64,000 nucleotides of DNA from Agaribacterium sp. ZY112. Lineage in GTDB: Bacteria > Pseudomonadota > Gammaproteobacteria > Pseudomonadales > Cellvibrionaceae. The notes beneath the pieces were generated by a model. That model ran no database searches. It was given only the letters and a program-made list of their open reading frames with translations, and had not been told where the DNA came from. The position numbers and the translations under genes were made by a program. The stretch is from contig NZ_CP166840.1 in the NCBI RefSeq assembly GCF_041346925.1, positions 248,001 to 312,000 of the forward strand, given 5' to 3'. This document shows positions 34,528-45,879 of the stretch, piece by piece (position 1 is the first letter of the stretch; every line of letters starts with the position of its first letter).

Positions 34528-37277
34528 TAGCTAAGCTCTCGCGCTACGTGTTTAACTTCAAAGACTTCGATCTGATCGCCGACTTTAACGTCGTAGTTCT
34601 TCACACCGATACCACATTCCATACCGTTGCGCACTTCGTTAACGTCATCTTTAAAGCGACGTAGTGATTCAAGCTCGCCCTCGAAGATAACAACGTTGTC
34701 ACGTAATACACGGATAGGCTTGTTACGTAATACGGTGCCTTCAGTCACCATACAACCAGCAACCTGGCCAAACTTAGGTGAACGGAATACGTCGCGAACT
34801 TCAGCATAACCCAAGAAGTCTTCAACACGCTCTGGTTCAAGCATGCCCGAAAGCGCAGATTTCACTTCATCAATAAGCTGATAAATAATGCTGTAGTAGC
34901 GAATCTCAATTGATTCTGCTTCGGCTAATTTCTTCGCGCTGTTATCAGCACGTACGTTAAACGCAAGTACGATAGCGCCAGACGTTAAGGCAAGGTTTAC
35001 GTCGTTTTCGGTGATACCACCTACGCCATCACCAATGATGTTTACTTGAACCTCATCATTACCTAGATCCATTAACGCAGCCGAAATAGCTTCAAGTGAA
35101 CCGCGCACGTCGGTTTTAACAACCACAGGTAAAACTTTCTTACCAACGTTGCTGCCGTCAAAACTTGCAAACATATTTTCAAGTTTGGCCGCTTGCTGAC
35201 GCTTAAGCTTGTCTTGGCGTTCTTGCTCTGCACGGAACTGGCTCACTTCACGCGCTTTACGCTCATCGGCAACAACGAGGAATTCGTCACCCGCTTGCGG
35301 CGGAGAATCCAAACCAAGTAGTTCGACCGGCGTAGATGGGCCAGCTTCTTGTACCGTCTCGCCGCGCTCATTCATCATCGCACGCACTCGACCAAAGCTT
35401 TGACCTGCAAGCAAGATATCACCACGCTTAAGCTCACCACCTTGAACAAGAACGGTAGCGACAGCACCACGACCTTTATCCATACGTGATTCAACCACCA
35501 CACCACGAGCAGGAACATCAACAGGCGCTTTAAGCTCAAGCAGCTCAGCCTGAAGCGCTACGGCTTCCAATAAAGCATCGATACCTTCACCGGTATGAGC
35601 CGATACTGGGATAAACTGAGTATCACCACCCCAATCTTCTGGGATAACTTCTTTCGCAGACAGCTCGTTCTTAACACGATCAGGGTCTGCAGACTCTTTA
35701 TCCATTTTGTTAATAGCAACAACCATAGGCACGCCGGCCGCACGACTGTGCTGAACAGCTTCTTCTGTTTGCGGCATCACACCATCGTCGGCTGCAACAA
35801 CCAAGATAACCACATCGGTACACTGGGCACCACGAGCACGCATTGCGGTAAACGCGGCGTGACCAGGGGTATCTAAGAAGGCCAACTCGCCGTGGCTAGT
35901 TTGTACTCGATAAGCACCAATGTGCTGAGTAATACCACCCGCTTCACCAGAGGCAACTTTTGCTTCACGGATATAATCAAGCAGTGAGGTTTTACCGTGG
36001 TCAACGTGTCCCATAACCGTAACGATAGGCGCACGTGTCACTTGCTGACTACCACTGTCAACGTCTTGCACAGACTCAGCCAACTTGTCTTCAACTTCAG
36101 TCGCACTAACCAGCTTGACATTATGGCCAAGCTCTTCAACAACCAACTGCGCTGTTTCTTGATCAATGCTTTGGTTCATAGTGGCCATGGTACCCATCTT
36201 CATTAGGGTCTTAACCACTTCACCAGCTTTTATACTCATGCGCTGAGCGAGATCACTCACAGTGATTTCTTCAGGCACTTCCACGTCGTAGGTAATCTTG
36301 CCTGTTGGCTTTTTAAAGCCGTGCTGATTAGCAAGCTTAATTTGCTTACGAGGCTTAGGAGAAGTGACCTTCTTGCGCTTATCGATGTGCAGAACTTCAT
36401 TCACTTCTTCTGCATCTTCAGCGTAATCAAGAGCTGATTTAACCTTCTTAGGCCCTGCAACTTTCTTAACAGCTTTACCCGCTTTTTTGTGGTGTTTGCT
36501 GTTCTCTTCATCTTTATCAGCAGGTGTTGGCGCAGCTTTTAAATGCTTAGGCTTTTTCTCAGCACCTTTATTTGCAGCAGTATTAGCAGCAGGCTTAGCG
36601 CCTTTCGCTTTATCAGCAGCGGCTTTATCTTGCTTCGCTTTTTCTGCATCTTTACGTGCTTGAGCTACTTTTTCAGCTTCTACCTTTTTACGGGCAGCCG
36701 CTTGCTGACGCAGCAATTCGATATCATCGCTATAAGCACCAACAACTGCTTCTTGCTTAGGTGGCGCTTCTTTTTCAACAACGGGCTCTTCAACAACAGG
36801 TTCTGGCTCAGGCTCGGGTTCTGGCTCAGGCTCGGGTTCCGGCTCAGGTTCTGGCTCTACTACCGGCTCAGGCTCAACAACAGGCTCAGGTTCTACAGCC
36901 TCAACTTCCGGCGCTAGATTAGCAGTTTCTTCGACCTCTGCAGCTGCGGCCGCTTCAGCTTCTGCAACAAGCTCCGCTGGATCACGCTTCACATAAGTAC
37001 GCTTTTTACGCACTTCAACATTAACGGTTTTACGTGAGCCACCACTGCCTGTTTTAAGGGTCGTGGTGGTTTTACGCTTAAGCGTAATTTTCTTTGGGGC
37101 TTCTGCGCTTTGACCATGGCTTGCTTTTAAGAAACCTAACAAGGTCTGCTTTTCTTCATCAGAAACCAAGTCATCGGCAGCAGTGTGCGTTAAGCCTGCC
37201 TGCTTCATTTGCGACAGAATACGATCGACTGAGGTGCCGACCGATTTGGCGAGTTCACTTACTGTTACGTCAGCCAT
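34527..37277 (-). CDS. infB: Translation initiation factor IF-2
   Basis: The 916-residue protein has an N-terminal IF2-N domain ([18 protein letters not shown]) and a long charged linker with an Ala/Lys-rich part and an EP-repeat segment (about residues 130-175). The central GTPase follows (G1 [20 protein letters not shown]) with domains II-IV after it. IF-2 positions initiator tRNA on the 30S subunit and promotes subunit joining. The EP run is unusually regular and may be variable in length. It overlaps rbfA by one base and lies about 60 bases behind nusA. Confidence 0.97.
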   Translation of the reverse strand: MADVTVSELAKSVGTSVDRILSQMKQAGLTHTAADDLVSDEEKQTLLGFLKASHGQSAEAPKKITLKRKTTTTLKTGSGGSRKTVNVEVRKKRTYVKRDPAELVAEAEAAAAAEVEETANLAPEVEAVEPEPVVEPEPVVEPEPEPEPEPEPEPEPEPEPVVEEPVVEKEAPPKQEAVVGAYSDDIELLRQQAAARKKVEAEKVAQARKDAEKAKQDKAAADKAKGAKPAANTAANKGAEKKPKHLKAAPTPADKDEENSKHHKKAGKAVKKVAGPKKVKSALDYAEDAEEVNEVLHIDKRKKVTSPKPRKQIKLANQHGFKKPTGKITYDVEVPEEITVSDLAQRMSIKAGEVVKTLMKMGTMATMNQSIDQETAQLVVEELGHNVKLVSATEVEDKLAESVQDVDSGSQQVTRAPIVTVMGHVDHGKTSLLDYIREAKVASGEAGGITQHIGAYRVQTSHGELAFLDTPGHAAFTAMRARGAQCTDVVILVVAADDGVMPQTEEAVQHSRAAGVPMVVAINKMDKESADPDRVKNELSAKEVIPEDWGGDTQFIPVSAHTGEGIDALLEAVALQAELLELKAPVDVPARGVVVESRMDKGRGAVATVLVQGGELKRGDILLAGQSFGRVRAMMNERGETVQEAGPSTPVELLGLDSPPQAGDEFLVVADERKAREVSQFRAEQERQDKLKRQQAAKLENMFASFDGSNVGKKVLPVVVKTDVRGSLEAISAALMDLGNDEVQVNIIGDGVGGITENDVNLALTSGAIVLAFNVRADNSAKKLAEAESIEIRYYSIIYQLIDEVKSALSGMLEPERVEDFLGYAEVRDVFRSPKFGQVAGCMVTEGTVLRNKPIRVLRDNVVIFEGELESLRRFKDDVNEVRNGMECGIGVKNYDVKVGDQIEVFEVKHVARELS

Positions 37278-37335
37278 AAATTCTTTCTTACCTACTCTGG
37301 TTTTATTCGGTTAAAGGGCGTTTGTTTACATAAAC

Positions 37336-38817
37336 TTACGCAAACCACGGCTCGCGCGCTTTCATAATCAGTGTCGATGCGCGCTCTTCAGTCATGCCGT
37401 CGATCTCCATTAACTCGTCGACACTCTGCTCTGCTAGATCTTCCATTGTGCAGATCGCTTTTGCCGCTAAAGCAAAAGCTAAAGGCTCGTCCATGCCTTC
37501 CATAGTAAGCAGGTCTTCAGCCGGCTGCCCGCCTTCTGCCTGCTCTTCAGTTGCTAAAGCTTGAGTTAAGAGGGCGTCTTTAGCCCTGTTACGCAATTCT
37601 TCAGCGATATCTTCATCAAAGCCGTCAATGGCTAAGAATTCTTCCATTGGCACATAAGCCACCTCTTCAAGAGATGCAAAGCCTTCATCAACAAGAACGC
37701 CTGCAACGTCTTCATCGATATCAAGCGCATCCATAAAGGTGCTCATTAAGTCGCCACTTTCTGCTTGCTGCTTTTCTTCCCAAGCATCAACGCTCATGAC
37801 GTTGATGTTCCAACCGGTAAGCTCAGAAGCCAAACGTACGTTTTGACCACCGCGACCAATTGCTTGCGCTAAGTTATCTTGCTGAACAGCAATATCCATA
37901 GCGCCGGTCTCTTCATCCATAACGATGGATTCAATTTCAGCAGGAGCCATTGAGTTAATAACAAATTGCGCAGGGTTATCGTCCCAAAGCACAATATCGA
38001 TACGCTCATTACCAAGCTCATTTGAAACTGCCTGTACACGTGCACCACGCATACCAACACAAGCACCAACAGGATCGATGCGACCATCATTTGTTGATAC
38101 TGCAATCTTTGCTCGTGAGCCTGGGTCACGAGCTGCACCTTTAAGGGAGATAACTTCTTCTGAAATCTCAGGCACTTCAATTTTAAATAGCTCGACCAAC
38201 ATTGCAGGAACAGCGCGACTTAAAAACAACTGTGGACCACGTGCTTCTGGGCTAACTTCGTTAAGTACTGCGCGAACTCGATCATTCATGCGAAACACTT
38301 CACGTCCAACTAACTGGTCGCGAGGAAGTAGACCTTCTGCATTACCACCAAGATCAACAATAATATTGTCGCGGGTCACTTTCTTAACTGAGCCAGCAAG
38401 AATTTCACCTAGGCGTCCACGATACTCTTCGACAACTTGCGCACGCTCTGCTTCACGAACCTTTTGTACGATTACTTGCTTGGCCGTTTGCGCTGCAATA
38501 CGACCAAAGTCTTCGTTTTCAATCACTTCGCTATGAATGTCACCAATCTTTAAGTTTGAATCAGCTTCGGCAGCTTCTTCAGTTGTCAGCTGCGTACCCA
38601 ATTCAGCCAGTACGTCATCGGCAACCACTTCCCAGGTACGCACGGTTTCATAATCACCAGTATCGCGATCAATCGTGACTTCAATATTACTTTCTTCTTC
38701 GTAGCGCTTTTTGGCTGCCGTAGCTAAGGCAAGCTCAATCGCTTCAAAAATAATTTCTCGGTCTACACCTTTCTCGTTGGATACAGCGTCTGCGACCAAC
38801 AGAATTTCTTTTTTCAT
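37336..38817 (-). CDS. nusA: Transcription termination/antitermination factor NusA
   Basis: Start at 38817 ([19 protein letters not shown]) with GAGGAAG upstream is preferred over a frame opening at 38865. The protein of about 493 residues has an N-terminal RNAP-binding domain, an S1 domain ([20 protein letters not shown]...), two KH domains ([38 protein letters not shown]) and two acidic C-terminal repeats ([20 protein letters not shown] and [16 protein letters not shown]). NusA binds RNA polymerase and modulates pausing and termination. It is the second gene after rimP. Confidence 0.97.
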   Translation of the reverse strand: MKKEILLVADAVSNEKGVDREIIFEAIELALATAAKKRYEEESNIEVTIDRDTGDYETVRTWEVVADDVLAELGTQLTTEEAAEADSNLKIGDIHSEVIENEDFGRIAAQTAKQVIVQKVREAERAQVVEEYRGRLGEILAGSVKKVTRDNIIVDLGGNAEGLLPRDQLVGREVFRMNDRVRAVLNEVSPEARGPQLFLSRAVPAMLVELFKIEVPEISEEVISLKGAARDPGSRAKIAVSTNDGRIDPVGACVGMRGARVQAVSNELGNERIDIVLWDDNPAQFVINSMAPAEIESIVMDEETGAMDIAVQQDNLAQAIGRGGQNVRLASELTGWNINVMSVDAWEEKQQAESGDLMSTFMDALDIDEDVAGVLVDEGFASLEEVAYVPMEEFLAIDGFDEDIAEELRNRAKDALLTQALATEEQAEGGQPAEDLLTMEGMDEPLAFALAAKAICTMEDLAEQSVDELMEIDGMTEERASTLIMKAREPWFA

Positions 38818-38827
38818 CGAGCTTCCT

Positions 38828-39289
38828 CTAATCCTCAAAAGTGGGGACAACGTTGGCTTTATCAATTAATTCATAAGGAAGAATGTATTCTTCCTTATCA
38901 ACCTGAAGCACAACCTCATCTCCCTCGACGCCTTTAAGCAGGCCGGAAAATTTTCTCTGCCCCTCAAATGCAATGCGCAATCGTAAACGTACTTTTGCAC
39001 CAGCATATTTTTCAAAATGCTTTAATTTATAAAGGGGTCTATCTGTGCCTGGAGAAGATACCTCTAAAGTATATTCTCCAGTAATAGGGTCTTCGACATC
39101 AAGAACGGCACTTACTTGGCGACTGACTGACTCGCAGTCCTTCAAACCTATACCGCCTTCTTTATCGATATAAATGCGAAGCATAATCTGCTTGCCGTGG
39201 CTTTGGTATTCCAAACCCCACAGTTCACAGCCAAGCGCTTCAGCGACTGGCTCTATCAGTGTTTCTAGTTCAGTTTGTATTGAACTCAT
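38828..39289 (-). CDS. rimP: Ribosome maturation factor RimP
   Basis: The protein starts at [12 protein letters not shown] (39289); upstream ATGs at 39295 and 39304 are in frame but add nothing conserved. It carries the RimP fold: [29 protein letters not shown], then [25 protein letters not shown] and an SH3-like C-terminus. RimP assists 30S assembly. It heads the nusA operon (10 bases before nusA). Two terminators and a tRNA gene precede it, so its transcription depends partly on read-through from tRNA-fMet, as in E. coli metY-rimP. Confidence 0.96.
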   Translation of the reverse strand: MSSIQTELETLIEPVAEALGCELWGLEYQSHGKQIMLRIYIDKEGGIGLKDCESVSRQVSAVLDVEDPITGEYTLEVSSPGTDRPLYKLKHFEKYAGAKVRLRLRIAFEGQRKFSGLLKGVEGDEVVLQVDKEEYILPYELIDKANVVPTFED

Positions 39290-39306
39290 ATGCATATATG
39301 ACAAAC

Positions 39307-39329
39307 AAAAAATGGGCTAAGCGCCCATT
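39307..39329 (-). terminator. Terminator in the rimP leader (proximal)
   Basis: A 7-bp stem (39311-39317 with 39323-39329) is followed on the minus strand by six T. It lies just before rimP, so it can act as an attenuator for the nusA operon. Confidence 0.75.
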
Positions 39330-39412
39330 AGAGATTCTTCGAAGCGCTGTATTAACAAAAAGCACTTCATTCTAATACAGAAATTCGCTGGTTACATTTC
39401 AAACAGGTACAA

Positions 39413-39435
39413 AAAAACCCCATATAGGGGTTTTT
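39413..39435 (-). terminator. Terminator in the rimP leader (distal)
   Basis: A 9-bp perfect stem (39413-39421 with 39427-39435) with a five-base loop is followed by T on the minus strand. It lies about 110 bases after the tRNA-fMet gene. Confidence 0.85.
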
Positions 39436-39546
39436 CGCCGCGCTCATAATGCGCTTTTTTTCGCAGCGATCCATTCTGGGCTACCTGACTAATAAAAATA
39501 ACTTTAGCCAGTTGCGAGCTACTATCCATATAGCTTGCAAAAAAAT

Positions 39547-39623
<77 letters not shown>

Positions 39624-39660
39624 CCAACGTCGCGAGAGACATGTCTCAAGCGAGGCGCGC

Positions 39661-39689
39661 ATTATAGGGAGAGGCCCCATAGCGGTCAA
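39661..39689 (-). promoter_or_regulatory. Strong sigma70 promoter for tRNA-fMet and the nusA operon
   Basis: On the minus strand, TTGACC (39689-39684) and a perfect TATAAT (39666-39661) are 17 bases apart. The -10 box is followed by GC-rich bases (GCGCGCC), the discriminator typical of promoters under stringent control by ppGpp. A 12-base palindrome lies at 39636-39647 in the leader. Confidence 0.85.
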
Positions 39690-40078
39690 GCCTTATTTGG
39701 TTTTTATTTCAATAAGAATGAAATTAGATTTTTAAGGGCCTTAAAAGCAGACAAGCAGAGGCACTTAAACCAAACACAAAGCCTAGATAGTAGCGCAACA
39801 TAAAAACCGAGAACCAAATTCAAAAACAAAAACAAGCAAAGTGAGCGAGACAGCAAACCATACCCCCGCACAGAGAACCGCCCCACAGAACCAAGCCCGC
39901 CCACCTACATAAAGAACCTTTTTATGAGGGCGCCCACAAAAACACAGGAAAGCGATCATGGGTACAAGAGCCTGCGCGCGCCCATAGGAGCGAGAGGCAT
40001 AATCGAGAAACAGGAAGCCTCAAACCACCCCGGAGACAAGTCCGACCTTTATGCAAAGAGCTCGACCAGCAACAACGA
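39690..40078. other. Gene-free stretch between the two tRNA genes
   Basis: About 390 bases without a supported ORF. It holds a few short dyads (TAAGGGCCTTA near 39735; GGGCGCCC near 39929) but no recognised RNA. It probably carries the upstream elements of the tRNA-fMet promoter. Confidence 0.4.
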
Positions 40079-40112
40079 AAAAAGGCCCCTCACTTACGTG
40101 AAGAGCCTTTTT
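40079..40112 (-). terminator. Terminator after tRNA-Leu
   Basis: An imperfect stem with outer AAAAGGC/GCCTTTT arms and inner TCAC/GTGA lies four bases beyond the CCA end on the minus strand and is followed by a T-run. It should terminate the secG-tRNA-Leu transcript. Confidence 0.8.
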
Positions 40113-40115
40113 ATT

Positions 40116-40200
40116 TGGTGCCCAAGGCCGGACTTGAACCGGCACGGCTTGCGCCACTACCCCCTCAAGATAGCGTGTCTACCAATTCCACCACTTGGGC
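40116..40200 (-). tRNA. tRNA-Leu (GAG)
   Basis: The 85-base class II tRNA, read on the minus strand, has acceptor GCCCAAG/CTTGGGC, D loop with TTGGTAGAC, anticodon loop TTGAGGG (anticodon GAG), a long variable arm and encoded CCA. It follows secG, as leuU does in E. coli, and may be co-transcribed with it. Confidence 0.95.
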
Positions 40201-40270
40201 AAAAACCTAGATATTTTTCGCTTATTATGCGCACGGAGGGGGTCCCGACACGCTAGGCGTTGTCACTCTC

Positions 40271-40335
40271 TGCATCCTGCTTCCGTGACACTTGTGCATC
40301 CTGCACCTCATCTACCCATTCACCACTTGGACAAA
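40271..40335. repeat. Direct repeats and a partial tRNA-Leu 5' copy upstream of tRNA-Leu
   Basis: TGCATCCTGC occurs at 40271-40280 and 40295-40304. The segment 40311-40335 repeats the 5' end of the tRNA-Leu gene with a few differences (TCTACC ... CACCACTTGG). This may be a remnant of a duplicated tRNA or of an integration event. Confidence 0.5.
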
Positions 40336-40381
40336 GGGGTATAATAGCCGCCGAAGCGACTATTAATATTCTGCACTACAA

Positions 40382-40744
40382 CTATTGAGCCGGAGCAGGA
40401 ACTTCTTCAACTTCGAGCACTGGAACGTCGTTTGCCGGAGCAGTTTCAACTTCGAGTACTGGAACATCAGCTTCCTGCAGAGCAGGTAGATTAATTTCAT
40501 CACTAATTGAGCTTTGTTTTTTAGCAATAATTGCCAAGCTAAAGCTCGTAACAAAAAAGACAAATGCAAAAATAGCAGTAAGTTTTGCAAAGAAATTACC
40601 TGTGCCTGTAGCACCAAATAAGGTTTGCGAAGCACCGGTACCAAAAGAGGCACCCATTTCTGCACCCTTACCTTGCTGCATCAAAATCAAACCGATGATG
40701 ATTAGGGCAACCAGTAAATGTGCAAGTAATATCAAATTTTCCAT
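40382..40744 (-). CDS. secG: Protein translocase subunit SecG
   Basis: SecG is the small accessory subunit of the SecYEG channel. The 120-residue protein has two membrane helices (NLILLAHLLVALIIIGLILMQ and LTAIFAFVFFVTSFSLAII) joined by QGKGAEMGASFGTGASQTLFG, the conserved loop. The C-terminal tail is an acidic repeat with VPVLEVE twice (about 40 residues longer than the E. coli core), likely cytoplasmic or flexible. It lies between tpiA and tRNA-Leu, as in E. coli. Confidence 0.95.
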   Translation of the reverse strand: MENLILLAHLLVALIIIGLILMQQGKGAEMGASFGTGASQTLFGATGTGNFFAKLTAIFAFVFFVTSFSLAIIAKKQSSISDEINLPALQEADVPVLEVETAPANDVPVLEVEEVPAPAQ

Positions 40745-40763
40745 CAGTCTCTACCAATAGCTT

Positions 40764-41504
40764 TTAGTCAGCCGCACGGCAAATGGCTAAGAAGTCTTCT
40801 ACTTTTAACGAAGCTCCGCCTACCAATGCGCCATCAATGTCTTGCTGAGCAAAAAGTGCCGCCGCCGTATCTGGCTTTACACTACCGCCGTATAGAATAG
40901 CGGTTTGCTCACCTTCAGGCCCAAGCACCTCACGAATATATGCGTGAACATCTTGCGCCATTTCTGGCGTTGCTGAAAGTCCAGTACCAATGGCCCATAC
41001 AGGCTCATAAGCAACAACACCTTTGGCAACACCCTCTAAACCACAGCGATCAATAACCGCTCGTAGCTGCTGACCAACCACATCAAAAGTAAGCTCTGAC
41101 TCACGCTCTGCTTGCGTTTCACCAACACAAAGAATCGGAGTAAGACCTTTATTAATGGCCGCTTCAAATTTTTCCGCTACTAACTCAGAGCTTTCACCCT
41201 GGTATTCGCGACGCTCACTGTGACCAACAATTGCATATTTGCAACCTAGGTCCAGCAACATATCAGCACTTACCTGACCGGTATAAGCACCGCTCTCATG
41301 CTGACTTACATCCTGAGAACCAAAAACAATGTTACTTTGCTCAAGCAACTCTGCCGTTTTGGCAAGATAAGGGTAAGGAGGACAAACCGCTACCTCGGCC
41401 TTGTGAACTCCAGACCAACCTTCACTCAAACCTGCTAACAACTCAGTAGTCTGGGCAAAGCTGGCATTCATTTTCCAGTTTCCAACAACTGTAGGACGAC
41501 GCAT
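40764..41504 (-). CDS. tpiA: Triosephosphate isomerase
   Basis: The TIM-barrel enzyme interconverts dihydroxyacetone phosphate and glyceraldehyde 3-phosphate. All catalytic elements are visible: Lys in NWKMN, His in IVGHSERR, Glu in VAYEPVWAIGTG and the phosphate loop ILYGGSVKPD. At 246 residues it is of ordinary length. It is placed directly before secG, and after glmM, as in many gammaproteobacteria. Confidence 0.97.
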   Translation of the reverse strand: MRRPTVVGNWKMNASFAQTTELLAGLSEGWSGVHKAEVAVCPPYPYLAKTAELLEQSNIVFGSQDVSQHESGAYTGQVSADMLLDLGCKYAIVGHSERREYQGESSELVAEKFEAAINKGLTPILCVGETQAERESELTFDVVGQQLRAVIDRCGLEGVAKGVVAYEPVWAIGTGLSATPEMAQDVHAYIREVLGPEGEQTAILYGGSVKPDTAAALFAQQDIDGALVGGASLKVEDFLAICRAAD

Positions 41505-41599
41505 TACAGCTCCTTTTTCTCTTCATGGGCACACCCATGCTCAAGCGGGCGGCAATTGTAGGGGAAGCGCTTATTACTTACAAGCGCCAATTAAAACGA

Positions 41600-42940
41600 T
41601 CAAGCAAGTGCCTTAGCAACCACTTCGGCCAATTCTTCACAGAGCTGATTGACCTGATCAATGTTTTCACCTTCGACCATAACTCGAATAACGGGCTCAG
41701 TACCCGAAGGACGCAATAACACTCGGCCGCGCCCAGCCATGGCTTTTTCTACAGCACTAATTGCACTGCAAACAGGCTCATTCTTACTGAGGTCTACACG
41801 GTTAACAACGGGCACATTGATCATGCACTGAGGGAACATACTAAGCTCAGCACAAGCATCCGCCATGCTGATATCTCGGCCACGCAACGAATTAAGCACC
41901 TGCAACGCAGCAATAATACCGTCACCGGTGGTGGTTACGTCATTACAGACGATATGACCAGAGCTTTCCCCACCGATCAACCAACCTGTTTGCGCCATGC
42001 GCTCAATGACATAACGATCACCAACATTCGCTCGCTCAAAACCAATACCTAAGTCTCGCATAGCAAGCTCAAAACCATAATTGGTCATCAATGTTCCGAC
42101 AACGCCCTCACAACCTTGATCGCCCTGCTGACGATAACTAGCAATAATATAGAGGAGTTGATCACCATCAACTTCACGACCTAGGTGGTCAACAAATAAG
42201 ACGCGATCACCATCTCCATCAAATGCAATACCTAAGTCAGCCCCTTTCTCTATGACCGTTTTACTCAAGGCCTCAAGGTGAGTCGAGCCGCACTCGAAGT
42301 TAATGTTAAGTCCGTCAGGTTTATTACCTATAACTGTGACTTGAGCCCCCAGCTCAGTAAACACCTTAGGGGCAATGCTGTAAGTTGCACCATTGGCGCA
42401 ATCCAAGACGATATTCATACCTTCAAGGTTAAAACCCCAAGGTAGAGAGCCCTTACAAAACTCAACATAACGCCCTTCAGCATCATCAATACGTCGAGCC
42501 TTACCTAACGCAGAACTCATAACCATTGGCTGATCAAGCTGATGCTCAATAGCTAATTCCAACTCGTCGGCCAATTTAGTGCCACTGCCATTAAAAATCT
42601 TAATGCCGTTATCGGTAAACGGGTTATGCGATGCGCTAATAACAATGCCGGCCTTAGCCTGGAAGGTTCTTGTCAAATATGCAATGGCCGGTGTTGGCAT
42701 AGGACCAAGTAAACCAACATCAACACCGGCAGCAATCAAACCTGCCTCTAAGGCGGACTCAAACATATAACCACTAATGCGAGTATCTTTACCTATAAAC
42801 ACAGCGCCGGGTTTATGTGAGCCATGATGACCAAGCACCTTGCCCACCGCCCAGCCAAGCTGAAGCAAAAACTGCGGGTTAACATGCTCATCACCAACAC
42901 GACCACGAATTCCATCCGTGCCAAAATACTTTCTAGACAT
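41600..42940 (-). CDS. glmM: Phosphoglucosamine mutase GlmM
   Basis: GlmM converts glucosamine 6-phosphate to glucosamine 1-phosphate for peptidoglycan and LPS. The 446-residue protein shows the serine phospho-site [17 protein letters not shown] at about residue 100, the metal loop [13 protein letters not shown], and the sugar-binding SGHIV, with the C-terminal [14 protein letters not shown]. It is encoded after folP in the same direction, as in E. coli. Confidence 0.97.
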   Translation of the reverse strand: MSRKYFGTDGIRGRVGDEHVNPQFLLQLGWAVGKVLGHHGSHKPGAVFIGKDTRISGYMFESALEAGLIAAGVDVGLLGPMPTPAIAYLTRTFQAKAGIVISASHNPFTDNGIKIFNGSGTKLADELELAIEHQLDQPMVMSSALGKARRIDDAEGRYVEFCKGSLPWGFNLEGMNIVLDCANGATYSIAPKVFTELGAQVTVIGNKPDGLNINFECGSTHLEALSKTVIEKGADLGIAFDGDGDRVLFVDHLGREVDGDQLLYIIASYRQQGDQGCEGVVGTLMTNYGFELAMRDLGIGFERANVGDRYVIERMAQTGWLIGGESSGHIVCNDVTTTGDGIIAALQVLNSLRGRDISMADACAELSMFPQCMINVPVVNRVDLSKNEPVCSAISAVEKAMAGRGRVLLRPSGTEPVIRVMVEGENIDQVNQLCEELAEVVAKALA

Positions 42941-42968
42941 AAGTCCTGCCTATGCGCCGAACAACAAT

Positions 42969-43805
42969 TCAGCGTAAAAATTCATATATCGCTCTGATAT
43001 CGGCTGTTTCAGCAACATCATGAACTCGTAAAATTGTCGCACCTCGACTCAATGCGTCGTAGGCAAGCGCCAAAGAACCAGCGAGACGCTGATCAAGCTC
43101 CCGGCCCAATAAACGACCTAGCAGCGACTTTCTTGAAACACCGATTAATACGGGGTGCCCCTTCGCAACAAACTGGTCCGTTGCTTTTAAAAGGGCGAGA
43201 TTATGCTCATCCAGCTTGCCAAAGCCAATACCCGGATCAAGAATAATATTTTGCTTTTTCAGGCCTTGATTAACACAAAGCTCAATTCGCTTGTCGAACC
43301 ATGCCAACACCTCGCTGACCACATCCTCATAAACAGGAGCCTCTTGCATGCTAGAAGGCTGTCCCTGCATATGCATCAGACAGACAGGCAGAGCACTTTC
43401 GACAGCCGCAGCCATTGCGCCTGGGCGCTGCAAGGCTCGCACATCATTTATTAATGCGGCGCCTTCTTGTGCCGCAGCCGCCATAACAGAAGCAGTACTT
43501 GTATCAACAGAAACAGGCACCGAAAAGCGTTCAACAATGGCCCTTACGACCGGCAGCACACGCTCGTGCTCTTCTTCTTCACTAACTGGGGCCGCACCTG
43601 GACGAGTTGACTCGCCACCAACATCAATAATATCAGCCCCATCTTCTAGCAAGGCCTCAACTTTCATTAATACGGCATCTAGATCCAAGCCCGAAGCGCT
43701 TGAACCGTAAAGGCGACCACCATCAAAAAAAGAGTCTGGAGTGACATTTAAAACCGCCATAATCCTAGGGCGCGAAAAAAATGCCGACTGAATTAAATTA
43801 GACAT
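42969..43805 (-). CDS. folP: Dihydropteroate synthase FolP
   Basis: FolP joins p-aminobenzoate and dihydropterin pyrophosphate in folate synthesis and is the target of sulfonamides. The 278-residue TIM barrel has the signatures MAVLNVTPDSFFDGG, IIDVGGESTRPGA, PVSVDTSTASVM, and LDPGIGFGK. It follows ftsH with a terminator between them. Starting at 43805 (MSNLIQSAFF) it is of normal length. Confidence 0.97.
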   Translation of the reverse strand: MSNLIQSAFFSRPRIMAVLNVTPDSFFDGGRLYGSSASGLDLDAVLMKVEALLEDGADIIDVGGESTRPGAAPVSEEEEHERVLPVVRAIVERFSVPVSVDTSTASVMAAAAQEGAALINDVRALQRPGAMAAAVESALPVCLMHMQGQPSSMQEAPVYEDVVSEVLAWFDKRIELCVNQGLKKQNIILDPGIGFGKLDEHNLALLKATDQFVAKGHPVLIGVSRKSLLGRLLGRELDQRLAGSLALAYDALSRGATILRVHDVAETADIRAIYEFLR

Positions 43806-43815
43806 GAAAAACTAA

Positions 43816-43839
43816 AAGGCCAGCGCAAAGGCTGGCCTT
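43816..43839 (-). terminator. Hairpin between ftsH and folP
   Basis: A 9-bp perfect stem (43816-43824 with 43831-43839) is followed by T on the minus strand and lies just after the ftsH stop. The folP start is only about 10 bases beyond it, so it is probably a partial terminator. Confidence 0.75.
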
Positions 43840-43850
43840 ACCTACATTAT

Positions 43851-45758
43851 TTATTTTTCTTCTGCGGGCCCACCGACGGGCTTTTCATCTTCAGCATTTG
43901 CCGCCTCAGCACTAGGAGCGGCATCATTAGAACCTCCCCACTGGCCTTCACCCCAATCACGCGGCGGGCGAACCTTACGGCGCTGCATCAAGTCTTCAAC
44001 CTGATCGCTGTCGATGGTTTCATACTCCATAAGGGCGTCTTTCATCGCCTCGAGAATATCTCTATTGGCCGCAAGAATCTCTTCTGAACGCTTATAAGTC
44101 TCATCGATTAAACGACGCGCTTCATCATCAATCAGCTTGGCTGTCTCGCCACCATATTGCTGAGTACCTGTACCTGGGTAAGCCCCCTCATCTTCACCAT
44201 AGTGAACAGGCCCAAGCTTCTCGCTTAACCCCCACTTAGTGACCATGTTACGAGCCAACTGGCTAGCACGCTCAATGTCATTTGAAGCACCGGTGGTGAC
44301 ACCATCAACGCCAAGTGTCATTTCTTCGGCAATACGACCACCAAATAAAGAGCAAAGCATAGACTCCAAAGCACGCTTGCTGTGGCTGTGCTTATCTTCT
44401 TCTGGCAGGTACTGAGTAACACCCAAAGCGCGACCGCGCGGAATAATACTGACTTTATGCACGGGATCATGCTCTGGCACTAGATAACCCACAATGGCGT
44501 GGCCCGCTTCATGATAGGCCGTATTTTCTTTTTCCTTCTCGTTCATCACCATTGATTTGCGCTCTGCACCCATCAAGATTTTGTCACGAGCGCGCTCGAA
44601 CTCTTCCATGCCAACCAAGCGCTTATTCGAACGAGCAGCAAAAAGAGCTGCCTCATTCACCAAGTTCGCCAAATCCGCACCACTAAAGCCGGGTGTACCA
44701 CGCGCAATAATCGACTCTTCAACATTGTCATCTGCAGGTACTTTACGCATATGAACTTTAAGGATCTGCTCACGACCACGAATATCTGGTAAGCCAACAA
44801 ATACCTGCCTATCAAAACGCCCAGGGCGTAATAAGGCTTTATCAAGCACATCAGGGCGGTTAGTGGCAGCGATGACAATCACACCTTCACTACCTTCAAA
44901 ACCATCCATCTCAACAAGCAACTGGTTTAGCGTTTGCTCGCGCTCGTCGTGACCACCACCATGACCGCCACCACGATGACGACCTACTGCATCGATTTCA
45001 TCAATAAAGATAATACAAGGGCTGTGCTTTTTAGCCTGATCAAACATATCACGCACACGTGAAGCACCCACACCAACAAACATTTCAACAAAGTCGGAAC
45101 CCGAGATACTAAAGAAAGGAACTTTAGCCTCACCAGCAATGGCTTTAGCAAGCAAGGTTTTACCCGTACCTGGAGGCCCTGCCATCAAGACACCACGAGG
45201 AATCTGTCCACCTAAACGCTGAAAGCGGGAAGGGTCTTTTAAGAATTCAACCAACTCTTGTACATCTTCTTTGGCTTCGTCGACACCAGCAACATCGGCA
45301 AAGGTCGTTTTAACCTGATCTTCGCCCAACATGCGCGCCTTACTTTTAGCAAAGCTCATAGGGCCGCCTTTACCACCAGCGCCACCTTGCATCTGGCGCA
45401 TAAAAAAGACAAACACAGCAATAAAAAGAAGAATAGGAAAGCTGGCGACTAAGAGCTGCTGCCACAAGCTGCTTTGCTCAGGTTCCTTGCTAACAATCTC
45501 GACCTTGTTATCAAGCAACAAAGGCATCAGATCTAGATCCGTTATCTGAGGCCTAACAACAGAGAAGTCTTCACCACCATCAGCGGTCACACGAATGACT
45601 CGGTCGTCGACGTCAACACGGCTTACTCGGCCTTGCTCAACTTGTTCGATGAACTCGCTATAGCTCATCTGGAACTTAGCTTTGGGCTCGTTAAAGTTCT
45701 GAAAAACCATGAACAAGATAGTGGCTATCACCATCCAGAGCATCAAATTCTTAGCCAT
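43851..45758 (-). CDS. ftsH: ATP-dependent membrane zinc metalloprotease FtsH
   Basis: FtsH degrades short-lived membrane and cytoplasmic proteins. The 635-residue protein has two membrane helices ([17 protein letters not shown] and [19 protein letters not shown]) that flank a periplasmic domain. The AAA domain follows (Walker A GPPGTGKT, Walker [34 protein letters not shown]) and then the zinc protease site HEAGH. The C-terminal tail is acidic and Pro-rich. It follows rlmE in the same direction with 120 bases between, in line with the E. coli order. Confidence 0.97.
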   Translation of the reverse strand: MAKNLMLWMVIATILFMVFQNFNEPKAKFQMSYSEFIEQVEQGRVSRVDVDDRVIRVTADGGEDFSVVRPQITDLDLMPLLLDNKVEIVSKEPEQSSLWQQLLVASFPILLFIAVFVFFMRQMQGGAGGKGGPMSFAKSKARMLGEDQVKTTFADVAGVDEAKEDVQELVEFLKDPSRFQRLGGQIPRGVLMAGPPGTGKTLLAKAIAGEAKVPFFSISGSDFVEMFVGVGASRVRDMFDQAKKHSPCIIFIDEIDAVGRHRGGGHGGGHDEREQTLNQLLVEMDGFEGSEGVIVIAATNRPDVLDKALLRPGRFDRQVFVGLPDIRGREQILKVHMRKVPADDNVEESIIARGTPGFSGADLANLVNEAALFAARSNKRLVGMEEFERARDKILMGAERKSMVMNEKEKENTAYHEAGHAIVGYLVPEHDPVHKVSIIPRGRALGVTQYLPEEDKHSHSKRALESMLCSLFGGRIAEEMTLGVDGVTTGASNDIERASQLARNMVTKWGLSEKLGPVHYGEDEGAYPGTGTQQYGGETAKLIDDEARRLIDETYKRSEEILAANRDILEAMKDALMEYETIDSDQVEDLMQRRKVRPPRDWGEGQWGGSNDAAPSAEAANAEDEKPVGGPAEEK

Positions 45759-45879
45759 ATTTCTTCTTTACCTGAGGCCCTCTTGGGACCAACCATTTAA
45801 TTTGTTACTACTAATACACCTTAGCGTGCCATAGTAAGTATACGTTGTACTCAAAGAAAGACGAATCGCCTACTTTGCC

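Noticed and set aside
36543..36917. Arg/Leu/Phe-rich ORF antisense to infB
   Set aside because: It is the reverse reading of the EP and Ala/Lys repeats in IF-2.
39924..40256. ORF over the tRNA-Leu gene
   Set aside because: It crosses a terminator and a tRNA; no domain is seen.
40337..40360. Plus-strand TATAAT near 40341 as a promoter
   Set aside because: No -35 element lies at a suitable distance and no plus-strand gene follows.
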